From contig JBELEM010000015.1 in the NCBI GenBank assembly GCA_042093735.1, positions 1 to 16,563 of the forward strand: DNA of 16,563 nucleotides, given 5' to 3'. Source of the DNA: Hellea sp042093735. Its GTDB lineage: Bacteria > Pseudomonadota > Alphaproteobacteria > Caulobacterales > Maricaulaceae. The position numbers and the translations under genes were made by a program. Of the stretch, positions 1-7,939 are shown in pieces (the stretch's first letter is position 1; every line of letters starts with the position of its first letter). The notes beneath the pieces are model-generated. The model saw only the letters and a list, made by a program, of their open reading frames with translations, searched no databases and was not told the origin of the DNA.

Positions 1-474
1 GCAGAGGTTAGCAGAGGTGTGCTTTTGAACATCGAAAAAGGCGAAGCCAATCCAAGCATTGGGACACTTTGTAAGATTGCAAACGGCTTTGGTGTGACCT
101 TGCAAACACTTCTAAGCCCAGATGATCAGTCTTCCATACAAATCACAGCGGTCGAAGATGTCCCAAACTTATGGCAAGGCACGGAAGGTGGGTTAGCTAG
201 CCTGTTGTTCGGGCTCGATCTCAAAGACTTGGTGGAGTTTTGGAAATGGTCAATTCCGGCAGGACAAAAACATACTTCTGAAGCTCACCCTAAAGGTACA
301 AAGGAAATTGCATTTGTCCTACGGGGAAAGCTGGAAATCGACGCTTATGATCAAGCGCAGGTCGCAATCAAGAATAAAGCCGTGCTTTTCAACGCAGATG
401 TTCCTCACGCTTACGCTAATGTTGGACGAGGTGACTGTGAATTTATCCTGGTTGTTATTGAGCCAAGAATATAG
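1..474 (+). CDS. XRE-family transcriptional regulator with C-terminal cupin domain (5' partial)
   Basis: The reading frame is open from base 1, so the true start lies left of the window; the GTG at 19 falls inside the helix-turn-helix and is not the start. 157 residues are visible. Residues 1-40 carry the end of an HTH_3/XRE domain (AEVSRG, then LNIEKGEANPSIGTL, the recognition helix and following helix typical of the family). Residues 80-155 form a small cupin barrel: H96 and E102 in the first cupin motif, P135, H136 and N140 in the second (ADVPHAYANVG). Proteins with this architecture (usually about 180-200 residues) are one-component DNA-binding regulators in which the cupin senses a small ligand, and they often control a neighbouring catabolic or transport gene. 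The ligand and target cannot be told from here, and its own target may lie left of the window. The gene appears more GC-rich than the lipoprotein gene that follows. Confidence 0.9.
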   Translation, partial: AEVSRGVLLNIEKGEANPSIGTLCKIANGFGVTLQTLLSPDDQSSIQITAVEDVPNLWQGTEGGLASLLFGLDLKDLVEFWKWSIPAGQKHTSEAHPKGTKEIAFVLRGKLEIDAYDQAQVAIKNKAVLFNADVPHAYANVGRGDCEFILVVIEPRI

Positions 475-486
475 CCTGCTTGTTAT

Positions 487-513
487 CCGACCGAGAGGCT
501 TCGTTAGGTCCGG
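487..513 (+). terminator. Weak hairpin after the XRE-cupin gene, possible terminator
   Basis: CCGACC at 487-492 can pair with GGTCCGG at 507-513 with one bulged base, 12 bp after the regulator's stop codon. It is followed by only TTT and no real U-tract, so intrinsic termination is uncertain. Apart from this hairpin and an 8-bp tandem repeat at 583-598, I see nothing in 475-635. Confidence 0.2.
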
Positions 514-635
514 TTTGAGGATGATTTTCCCGATAGGTGAGTGTCTTTGGTGAGGCGAATTTTGGACTCTCGTTTAGATTCTACTTTGCTACTTTGCTAA
601 CAAAAGCTTGGATATTGGTGGCCTAATTTATAACT

Positions 636-848
636 CTAGACATTTACCCCGCGCCCGTCCTTATCACGTCCAGCGAGTAAGGCTTTGATGTCTGCTATTG
701 TTGCAGGGCGGTCATCCCCATCTACCGCCTTTTGCTTTTCGTGCATCGCCAGCATTCGTGCTCTCTGTCTATCGTCTGATAATGCGAGTTTACCGTATCT
801 GTTTGTCTTGCGATTATTCTGTCTCCTGTTTCCTCTTTTTCTTGACAA
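636..848 (-). CDS. Hypothetical small basic protein (70 aa, doubtful)
   Basis: I do not recognise this protein. The ORF would start at a TTG (848) and has no convincing ribosome-binding site. The N-terminal 20 residues are strikingly basic (MSRKRGNRRQNNRKTNRYGK); the rest is charged and plausibly helical, ending DIKALLAGRDKDGRGVNV. Points for a real gene: the composition reads like protein, it fills most of an otherwise empty gap, and the GC content resembles the preceding regulator. Points against: the weak start, the absence of a recognisable family, and an ORF on the opposite strand over much of the same span. If the start were the internal ATG at residue 33, only 38 residues would remain. 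It is divergent from the lipoprotein gene. It could be a remnant of a longer gene. Confidence 0.3.
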   Translation of the reverse strand: MSRKRGNRRQNNRKTNRYGKLALSDDRQRARMLAMHEKQKAVDGDDRPATIADIKALLAGRDKDGRGVNV

Positions 849-870
849 GACTATGAAAATATTTACCTAT
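842..870 (+). promoter_or_regulatory. Candidate promoter of the lipoprotein gene, possibly leaderless
   Basis: A perfect TTGACA -35 hexamer lies at 842-847. Seventeen bases further on is ACCTAT (865-870), a poor -10 match. Transcription would then begin close to the ATG at 878. No Shine-Dalgarno sequence precedes that ATG, which fits a leaderless message, but the weak -10 leaves this tentative. The -35 overlaps the start of the doubtful minus-strand ORF. Confidence 0.25.
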
Positions 871-877
871 TTAAAAT

Positions 878-3685
878 ATGCGTAACATATATTCTTCAAT
901 TCTCAGTTCTGTATTCATCATCTCATGTGGAGGTAGTTATGAAACACCGCCTCCAGTAGATACTTCACCTCCAGTTCCAGTAACGTCTTCAACAGCTCTG
1001 TATGGTTATGCCATAGATGGGTATATTTCTGGTGCTAATATATTTGTTGATCAAAACTTTAATTTTACTCAAGATGATAACGAATTTACTGCAGTCACTG
1101 ATACTGACGGTTCTTTTGTTATTGAAACTAATGATGAGGATATCCTAGCTTGTTTGCAAAAAAGACCTATTGTTGCAGATGTCCCAGTTGGAGCAGAGGA
1201 CTCAACTTTGGGAACTGTAACAGAAGCCTATCAAATGGTCCTACCCTCAATTGAAGATGCAGGTATAGATACGATTGTAATTTCTCCTTTTACCTCTCTT
1301 TTTGCTGAGGCGATCATCACAGCAAAGAATAATTCAGATTTAACTGAAGATCTTACAGTAGAGCAGGGGTGTCAGAGTGAAGGCGATGCTGTGGCCTCTC
1401 TAGTGACTGCAAGAGTTGATGATCTTAAAAATTCAATAGAAACAAATTTTGGCATAACATATGCTGAACTGCTTAGTGATTTTATTGCAGATGAGACGAG
1501 TGATAACGTAACAGAAGAGGTTGCGCAAAACATTGCTGAGCTTCTGCCGTATCTTCAAATAATAGACAACCAAGTTTCAGAAGGTTTATCAGAAACGTTT
1601 GATAAAGATATTAGAGCAAATGTTTCCTTAGCAGAAGAATCTTTAGCCATTATTTTTAGCGGCGAAGAATATGAAAAACTTCCTTTAAATTTTTATAGCA
1701 GCTATAATACAGAGCCTAATTCTGATGGCTGGTTTAGAAATGAAAGTATCGAAGCAAGTGGGTCATTCATTTCTAAGGATGGAATACTCTCTAGGGAAGA
1801 TTGCAGCGATACTGACACCGCACTATGCGATTTAAGTGAACTTACACTTAAAAATATAGCAAACACATCAACCCTCTATAGAAAAACTTCATCATTTAGT
1901 AAGAACACTCCAATAGATTTTAATGATCTGGGTATTACTGATGGCAATCTTAGTGTTGGCGCAACACTATCAAATGCTTGGCGTGATGGTTCAGTAGGAT
2001 GGAATACCTCTGGGGCTAGACAAAGAGAATGCCAAAAAGCCGAAGATATCCAATTTAGTAATTCAGTTTCATCTGAAATTAGTACAAACTTTCATTATAA
2101 CAATTACTCTCAAGGGTTTGAAAAAGCTGATTGCGACGATGTTCGTCATTATTATACCCCAATTCTAAACGCATCAACCTTTCTTACAGATGGTTCTGGT
2201 ACTGGCTTAGGTGCGCAATATTATATTTTTGATGTATTGCGGTCAGGAATATCATCTAATTTACCATATGATTTTGTTGATAATAGCGTGAATATTAATC
2301 CAGAGCTTATTGTTCAGGATGTTGCCAATTTACCGAGAATGTACAAAGATTTAGATGACATAAGAGCATCATTTAAAGGAGATGACTATATTCTCTTTGG
2401 ATATGATAATGAAGGTACTCTCAACGCATACTTTGAAGCAGGCACTCATCCCAGTAATGATATGTTTTGGGATGTTTCCGGAGGCTTAGACTCACAGCTG
2501 AGAATTTATGGGCAAGATGCAAGGACTGCTTTTTTTAATAGATTAGCAGAAAACCCTGACTTAGATGAAAGTTTTTATGGCACTAGTGCGCCTCAGAATA
2601 ATTCAGTTGTTGGGAGGATTGCTAATTCATTTATAGAAATAGGCGACTTTTCAGGAGATGAGGAAATCAAGCTACAGGTAACGCCAACGTATGATTATTC
2701 GAGCAAAACTCTTGATTATTCTCTGACGAGTTCATTGGATTTAGAAAATATTCTCGACTTTATTGAAAATGGAAATGGCGGTAATCCCCTTGATGCTAAA
2801 ATTTGGTTTAATCCTGATGGCTCTATTGAATCAACAGTTCCAATTAAATTGTATGTATACGAGGGCGATGATACATCCATAGACCCTAATGAAAGTTATT
2901 TTGAAATGACCTTCAATGTAACTGTATCGTCAACCGCATCTGATAATACTAATAATTATGAAGCTAGTCAGGTATGGAGTATAGAAGACTCGGAAGTATT
3001 AGTCAGCTATACAGAAGACGGAGTAACTACCTCCCAAACAGTAACAAACTTTGATGAGGATCAGATAACAGTTACTGATTCCAATATTGGTGATGTAGCT
3101 GACAGTTTCGATGGATCAGAAAACTTAAACTTGAAACTCCTTAATCTCATATCAAGGGTTTCTGACGATATCTCTGGAGTTGAAGATTTTTTTGAAGATG
3201 GCGGTACCTATACAATCGAATTAGACCTAGGGTCTGGCGGGCACTCGTTAGTCGCTTTTGATAGAAATATTGTAGAAAATATCACGGGTACATTTACTAC
3301 AAAATCAGCTCCTAGTTACGCAATAAGCGTAAATGATATGATAATTAAGGAAGATAACTCTAAAGATATTTGTTTTAGCAGATCTTCAATTGGAGATTTG
3401 TCAGCTACTGAGTTTGATTTGTCATTTACTCAACGTGAAAGACCTGGAAAAGGCGGTTTTGAAGATGATTTTACTTTATCAGACACAGCTATAGTTTTTA
3501 ATGAAGGCGATGTACAATCCTGCACAACATTTAGCGCCATAAAAGATACTCATTTTGATTGGGCCCATGACATATATTTAGATATTTCTGAGCCATCAAA
3601 CGGTCAAACATTATCCAGATCAAGAATGAAAGTTACAATTCTTGATCTATATTTTCCTAATAGAATTGATTGGAGGAGAGGATAG
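878..3685 (+). CDS. Large surface lipoprotein with EF-hand-like loop and Calx-beta-like C-terminus
   Basis: This is a 935-residue predicted lipoprotein of unknown function. The N-terminus is a lipoprotein signal peptide with lipobox IISC and lipidated Cys17, followed by a Pro/Thr/Ser-rich tether (residues 21-38). Residues 41-85 resemble a carboxypeptidase-regulatory/SdrD-B-like beta domain containing a 12-residue EF-hand-type loop (DQNFNFTQDDNE, residues 58-69) and ending TDTDGSF. The motif ISPFTSLFAEAI (135-146) recurs in large Gram-negative lipoproteins of this layout. Residues of about 150-810 are acidic, Asn/Asp/Ser-rich and unrecognised. Residues of about 812-925 look like a Calx-beta domain (paired Cys at 822 and 882). 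The start is fixed by a stop codon two codons upstream and by the signal peptide. No ribosome-binding site is visible. The gene looks AT-richer than the preceding regulator. It is probably exported and Ca2+-binding, with an adhesin-like or structural role; that role is inference. Confidence 0.8.
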   Translation: MRNIYSSILSSVFIISCGGSYETPPPVDTSPPVPVTSSTALYGYAIDGYISGANIFVDQNFNFTQDDNEFTAVTDTDGSFVIETNDEDILACLQKRPIVADVPVGAEDSTLGTVTEAYQMVLPSIEDAGIDTIVISPFTSLFAEAIITAKNNSDLTEDLTVEQGCQSEGDAVASLVTARVDDLKNSIETNFGITYAELLSDFIADETSDNVTEEVAQNIAELLPYLQIIDNQVSEGLSETFDKDIRANVSLAEESLAIIFSGEEYEKLPLNFYSSYNTEPNSDGWFRNESIEASGSFISKDGILSREDCSDTDTALCDLSELTLKNIANTSTLYRKTSSFSKNTPIDFNDLGITDGNLSVGATLSNAWRDGSVGWNTSGARQRECQKAEDIQFSNSVSSEISTNFHYNNYSQGFEKADCDDVRHYYTPILNASTFLTDGSGTGLGAQYYIFDVLRSGISSNLPYDFVDNSVNINPELIVQDVANLPRMYKDLDDIRASFKGDDYILFGYDNEGTLNAYFEAGTHPSNDMFWDVSGGLDSQLRIYGQDARTAFFNRLAENPDLDESFYGTSAPQNNSVVGRIANSFIEIGDFSGDEEIKLQVTPTYDYSSKTLDYSLTSSLDLENILDFIENGNGGNPLDAKIWFNPDGSIESTVPIKLYVYEGDDTSIDPNESYFEMTFNVTVSSTASDNTNNYEASQVWSIEDSEVLVSYTEDGVTTSQTVTNFDEDQITVTDSNIGDVADSFDGSENLNLKLLNLISRVSDDISGVEDFFEDGGTYTIELDLGSGGHSLVAFDRNIVENITGTFTTKSAPSYAISVNDMIIKEDNSKDICFSRSSIGDLSATEFDLSFTQRERPGKGGFEDDFTLSDTAIVFNEGDVQSCTTFSAIKDTHFDWAHDIYLDISEPSNGQTLSRSRMKVTILDLYFPNRIDWRRG

Positions 3686-3751
3686 GCTGACTAACTCTGT
3701 TTGATTTAGCTATCTCTTGGCAAGCCGCGACACCCTTGATAAGGCTGGTGC

Positions 3752-5059
3752 ATGAAAAGTTCTCTCCTTACAATATTTCTTGTATTATCAAGCGCGTCTT
3801 GGGCGTCAAAACTTCAGCCGTGTCCTACATTTGACCCGGGTGTATCATTAGAAACACAAAAAGAAATTTTAAGCACTCGCCATCATTTATGTAAAGTTTC
3901 TATTGAAGATATTCACAATAAGATCCTGGTTTTAGATGCACATGCAGACATTGTTATTCCAGACGCTCCTGGTCAGTATTTGGGCGCAGATGGAGAGTCT
4001 AAAGTTGCTATTAATAAATTAAAGGCAGGCGGTATTGACGCCGTGGTTATGTCGATTGCTATTCCGCCGGGCGCGTCCCGTTCCTTAGCTGATGATATTA
4101 AAGGTCGAGATTTTGCAAATCAAAAGTTTATTGCGATAGATGAATTACTTAAGGCCCATGATGAGACTTTAATATTAGCAAGGTCGGCGCAGCAAATCAT
4201 TAATGCGCATGGGAATAATAAAATAGCATTTATAATCGGTTTCCAAAATGCAAGATCCCTTGTTAACAATATAGATACATTAGACGAATATTACGCAAAA
4301 GGCGTTCGCGTTTTCGGGCTTAATCATATTGGGCATAATAATTTTTCTGATTCTTCTCGGCCAAATTATGATGGAGCGGCAGGTGTATATGAGCCTGCCG
4401 AGGAGCATGGGGGTTTGTCGGAGCTTGGGCGAAAAGCTATAAAACGCATTAACGAGCTTGGCGGTATTATTGATGTTTCCCAATCTTCTAAGGCTGCTGT
4501 GATGGAAATTGCAGAGCTGTCTTTAACCCCAATTATTGCAAGCCACTCCAATGTGCGTGCTTTATCTAATGTTACTCGTAATCTTTCTGATGAGGAGATC
4601 GATATTATTGGCGCTAAGGGAGGTGTTGTCCATCTGGTTCCTTTTGGGGCGTATTTGATCGATTTGTCAGACCCTAACCTACAGGCATCTATAAAAATGG
4701 TAAGAGAAAATGCAGGTCTTCCCGGCAGCGGCTATGCTTATCCCTATGAGCTTTACTGGGAAATTGATGATGCCGGAGAGAAGATGAAATTTTTAATGGC
4801 TATGAGGGATGTAATTGGACCAGGCAGCGTTGAGAGGTTAGTTGACCATATTGATTATGTAGTCGAGCGGATAGGTATAGACCACGTAGGTATTGGAACT
4901 GACTTTAATCATGGCGGGGGTATCGAGGGTTTTGATGAGGCAAATGAAGCTCTTAGTCTAACAAAAGCTTTGGTTGCCCGCGGGTATAGCCAAAAAGATA
5001 TTGAGAAAATATGGGGCGGAAATTTCCTTCGTGTTTTTCGTAGTGTTGAACAGTTGTAG
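3752..5059 (+). CDS. Exported M19 (renal/membrane dipeptidase) family protein with variant metal site
   Basis: This 435-residue protein belongs to peptidase family M19, whose members are zinc dipeptidases with a TIM-barrel fold. A signal peptide covers residues 1-18 (cleavage near ASWA), so it acts in the periplasm or envelope. An AAGG ribosome-binding site at 3741-3744 supports the ATG. Conserved features visible: H64 and D66 in DAHAD, H265 in ASHSN, D384 in GIGTDFN, and the NLSDEE segment at 277-282. Two classical ligands are replaced. The position of the bridging Glu, normally in a G-x-E-G/N context, is Q165 in IIGFQNARSL. The position of the first His of the second zinc site is Q244 in IIDVSQSS. 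From memory, bacterial M19 paralogues with DVSQ exist, so the protein may belong to a divergent subfamily with altered metal content or substrate. It lies 66 bp after the lipoprotein gene on the same strand and converges with an M14 peptidase, consistent with peptide scavenging. Confidence 0.85.
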   Translation: MKSSLLTIFLVLSSASWASKLQPCPTFDPGVSLETQKEILSTRHHLCKVSIEDIHNKILVLDAHADIVIPDAPGQYLGADGESKVAINKLKAGGIDAVVMSIAIPPGASRSLADDIKGRDFANQKFIAIDELLKAHDETLILARSAQQIINAHGNNKIAFIIGFQNARSLVNNIDTLDEYYAKGVRVFGLNHIGHNNFSDSSRPNYDGAAGVYEPAEEHGGLSELGRKAIKRINELGGIIDVSQSSKAAVMEIAELSLTPIIASHSNVRALSNVTRNLSDEEIDIIGAKGGVVHLVPFGAYLIDLSDPNLQASIKMVRENAGLPGSGYAYPYELYWEIDDAGEKMKFLMAMRDVIGPGSVERLVDHIDYVVERIGIDHVGIGTDFNHGGGIEGFDEANEALSLTKALVARGYSQKDIEKIWGGNFLRVFRSVEQL

Positions 5060-5102
5060 TCTGGTACTTCTTTGAAATGGTAGTTTGAGTTTTTTCTAAT
5101 AA

Positions 5103-7769
5103 CTAACCCGTGTGTGCTGGCCCAAGAATTACCGCATTGGCAAGCAATAGAGTCAGGCCATTCATATAAGCGCGGGTAACAGGACTTTGGGTAAAGCCAA
5201 TAACTACGCCATCACCATGGGTTTGCGCCATAACGAAAGGCTTGAAGGCAAGCTGGCGCCGGTTTTCTTCCCACAAATATCCACTTTTTAGTAACCCCTC
5301 AGGGCCAGCATAGCTAAATACATTAGTACCGTCGGCTTCATTAAGCGGCTGATAAATATTACTGCCCCGTAGTAGCGCTACCGCTTCTTCATAACCTGCT
5401 GACAACCAATGATCGGTATCGATAATAGTGTTTACTAATACGCCCGGCACTGAATCAGGACTTTTTTCTGGATCCGTTATGGCTGCTTTATAATCGTCTT
5501 TTGTTTTGATTACTGTACCGGGAACAGGAGTGTTTTCTTTATTGGTACCTTTCTCTTCTTTGTTATTTTCGCCCTCAGTCGCAGCTGTCTCTAGAGATGT
5601 TGACAATAAATCAATATTTTCACTAGTAAGCGTTTCTAATGCAGTATCAAAACCCACTAATACTCCGCCATTTGATACAAATGTTTTCAAAGCTTCAATT
5701 CCGCTATCGCCTAGTACATGTGAAAAATTAGAATAAGTTTGAGGTAAGATAATAACATCATAATCTTCAAGAGTTGCTCTGCCCAATGTTTTCACTCTGA
5801 TGGGCGTAACAGGGGCGCCTAGATAGCGTTCAATAACAAACCGAGTAGCACCTGTTTCAGTGGGAACCGTTCCTTCGCCCCACGCTAAAGCTATTTTGGG
5901 TAATTTTAAATATTTGAATTCGTTTGATCCAAAATTTGGCCCATCCTCAACCCAGCTACTCTCCATTGGCATAACTTCGGCTCCAATCTTGTTGGATAGT
6001 GCGGTTAGCCGAGATACTAAGTTCTCAGGATTTCCTTTCACAGGAAAAATAGTTGTTCCGCGAGGGTATTCACGGTCTCCTAATGTAAAGCTCTTATCGG
6101 TTGTTTTACCTTTGAAACCTTCTGATAAAGCCGCCAAGACTAACTTTGCCTGTCCTGTATCCGACCAGGGGATAGCATAACCAAAAGATGCTTGAGATAG
6201 ACCGGGAACTTTAGAAGTTTTGCCTAACTTTATTATAGAGGCCTTTGATAAATCAGCTGACTTACAGGTTGTAACTGATAAGCCGTCCATCACAGGTATT
6301 GACCACGCCGTTACATCATATAATTCATGAGGAAGTCCGCGATCACGCCGAGATTCTTGTCCTGCCATGAAATCCTTCGGAAGAGGGGTGCTATCAGCAA
6401 GTAAGGATTTAATTAACCTACCATTAGGCTGACCCTGATCAATTATAACAGCCCCTTTTGGGTATTCTTGTCCGCAAAATTTACTAGAGCTAATGACTTG
6501 ATGAGTGTTTATGCCTTGCAGAACCATTCTTTGAGCAAACTGGTCTACGTCCCAAGCTTTCTTGCTACGATCAATAACAAAGTAACGGTTGTTAGATTTT
6601 TGTCCTTCTTTTAAAGTTGATGCTCGATAATTTGCATAATCTTTCAAGAAGAGATTTCTATTTTTTGCCACTACTTCAGCTGTTGAAAGCGTTGCTATGA
6701 AGTGATTTTTAACGCTCTCAAAATAAGTGAGCTCTTCTCCATTAGATCTTTTATATAAAAGCCCTCTAGCTGATCCTTGTTCGTAAGTCATGGCAATAGC
6801 ACCGTTGAGAGTTGGCCACATATCACCATAGCCAGGATAAAATTGATCAAAAATTTCACGCGTAAAATATTCAATGCCATATTTGTCAAACCAATCTGCA
6901 TGGTTTTTACCAAGTATGAACTGCTTCTCCCGCTGCTCATCTGTGATGCCAGGGTTAAAAGGTTTAGCGGCAGGTGCAAAAAAATAAGTTTCGTCACCGT
7001 CCATTTCATGGGCATCAACTACAACAACAGGGTTCCATTCTAATATAGCTTTGATCTTACCTCGAGTTTCAGGCTGAGACACAGCAAACCAATCTCTATT
7101 TAAATCAAAAAGATAATGGTTGAATCTTCCGCCGGGCCATGGCTGATCATGTTCAGCGCTATACCTATCTGCTAGGGGCTCAAGGCCTAATGAGGACTCA
7201 AATGATTGTACGAACCTTTCTCGGCCATCGGGATTTTGTACAGGATCTATTATAACAATGGTATCTTTTAGTATTGTGCTAACGATCGGGTCATCCTGAG
7301 CGGCTATTAAATGATAGGCTAGGCTTAAGCCGGCATCTGTTGATGAAATTTCGTCTCCATGAACACCATATGAAAGCCATGTTACTGCTGGAGTGGTGAT
7401 GACGAGTTTTTTGCGATCCTCTGGCGAGAGATTGCCGTCTGCTAATTTTTGTATATCAGCTTTAATCTCATCAAGGCGATCTATATTTTCTGGTGAACTG
7501 ATAATGGCGTAGACTAGTTCCCGTCCCTGCCAGGATTTAGCGTAAGAATTAATGATCATGCTATCTGGTGCTGAGGTCTGCAAGTCCTTCAAATAGGAAA
7601 GCGCCTGAGCTGGTGAGGTGATACGTTCTCCATTAGAATGACCTACGCTTTGAAGAAGTGTTGGAATTTTTGAGTCATAATTCGCCTCAATCATATTCTG
7701 TGAAGAAGCATTTAATGCAATTGCAGAACTGAGAAAAAATGTAAAAATTCCAAAAACCCAACGCATCAT
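5103..7769 (-). CDS. Exported M14-family zinc carboxypeptidase with C-terminal GATase-like domain
   Basis: This 888-residue protein has a signal peptide (residues 1 to about 23) and an M14 catalytic domain at roughly 35-370. Zinc ligands are H137 and E140 (HGDE) and H254 (DAHEM). Substrate-binding residues lie in NPDGRER (179-185) and LNRDW (223-227), and the catalytic Glu is E330 in TYEQGSARG. Residues 375-620 form an unrecognised middle region. Residues 625-720 resemble a class I glutamine-amidotransferase-like Rossmann fold (KIALAWGEG, DYDVIILPQTYSNF) with no catalytic Cys, interrupted or followed by a Glu/Lys/Asn-rich low-complexity stretch at 730-772. Proteins of this length and layout occur in marine Gram-negatives and are thought to trim peptides in the periplasm or outside the cell. 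A GAGG ribosome-binding site (7776-7779) sits 6 bp before the first of two tandem ATGs. The 43-bp convergent gap to the M19 gene shows no strong hairpin. Confidence 0.9.
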   Translation of the reverse strand: MMRWVFGIFTFFLSSAIALNASSQNMIEANYDSKIPTLLQSVGHSNGERITSPAQALSYLKDLQTSAPDSMIINSYAKSWQGRELVYAIISSPENIDRLDEIKADIQKLADGNLSPEDRKKLVITTPAVTWLSYGVHGDEISSTDAGLSLAYHLIAAQDDPIVSTILKDTIVIIDPVQNPDGRERFVQSFESSLGLEPLADRYSAEHDQPWPGGRFNHYLFDLNRDWFAVSQPETRGKIKAILEWNPVVVVDAHEMDGDETYFFAPAAKPFNPGITDEQREKQFILGKNHADWFDKYGIEYFTREIFDQFYPGYGDMWPTLNGAIAMTYEQGSARGLLYKRSNGEELTYFESVKNHFIATLSTAEVVAKNRNLFLKDYANYRASTLKEGQKSNNRYFVIDRSKKAWDVDQFAQRMVLQGINTHQVISSSKFCGQEYPKGAVIIDQGQPNGRLIKSLLADSTPLPKDFMAGQESRRDRGLPHELYDVTAWSIPVMDGLSVTTCKSADLSKASIIKLGKTSKVPGLSQASFGYAIPWSDTGQAKLVLAALSEGFKGKTTDKSFTLGDREYPRGTTIFPVKGNPENLVSRLTALSNKIGAEVMPMESSWVEDGPNFGSNEFKYLKLPKIALAWGEGTVPTETGATRFVIERYLGAPVTPIRVKTLGRATLEDYDVIILPQTYSNFSHVLGDSGIEALKTFVSNGGVLVGFDTALETLTSENIDLLSTSLETAATEGENNKEEKGTNKENTPVPGTVIKTKDDYKAAITDPEKSPDSVPGVLVNTIIDTDHWLSAGYEEAVALLRGSNIYQPLNEADGTNVFSYAGPEGLLKSGYLWEENRRQLAFKPFVMAQTHGDGVVIGFTQSPVTRAYMNGLTLLLANAVILGPAHTG

Positions 7770-7801
7770 AGTAAGCCTCTATTTTTCCATGAATGTGCTA
7801 T

Positions 7802-7831
7802 ACTATAGTCATCATATTTTATACAAATCAA
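7802..7831 (-). promoter_or_regulatory. Candidate sigma70-type promoter of the M14 peptidase gene
   Basis: On the minus strand, TTGATT (plus-strand 7826-7831) and TATAGT (7802-7807) are separated by 18 bp. The -10 matches consensus at 5 of 6 positions and the -35 at 4 of 6. Transcription would start near 7795, giving a leader of about 25 nt that contains the ribosome-binding site. It lies within the 170-bp divergent intergenic region shared with the Rieske gene. The -10 overlaps an 11-bp palindrome, CTATACTATAG (7798-7808). Confidence 0.4.
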
Positions 7832-7939
7832 TCACTTTCATATTTTGCCAACTAGTATGAACCCTACTGATATCCGTAAAACTTATGATTTAAAATGAAA
7901 ATTTAGTTTAAAGTTGGGAATAAATGTTTATGAATAATT

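Noticed and set aside
308..553. 81-residue plus-strand ORF overlapping the end of the XRE-cupin gene
   Set aside because: It is out of frame with a clearly conserved cupin domain, and its translation shows no family features.
583..598. Tandem 8-bp repeat ACTTTGCT x2
   Set aside because: Only two short copies; no flanking structure suggests a mobile element or repeat array.
475..635. Search for a tRNA gene or attachment site downstream of the regulator
   Set aside because: No cloverleaf or CCA-ending stem and no second copy of any att-like direct repeat in the window.
685..885. 66-residue plus-strand ORF antisense to the small basic ORF
   Set aside because: Cys/Phe/Leu-rich translation typical of the reverse strand of a coding sequence; it runs past the lipoprotein start in another frame.
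5060..5102. Bidirectional terminator between the convergent M19 and M14 genes
   Set aside because: A short T-run is present but I could find no adjacent stem-loop.
7798..7808. Palindrome CTATACTATAG in the divergent intergenic region as a possible operator
   Set aside because: Short, pure promoter-like AT composition, and better explained as part of the candidate -10 element.
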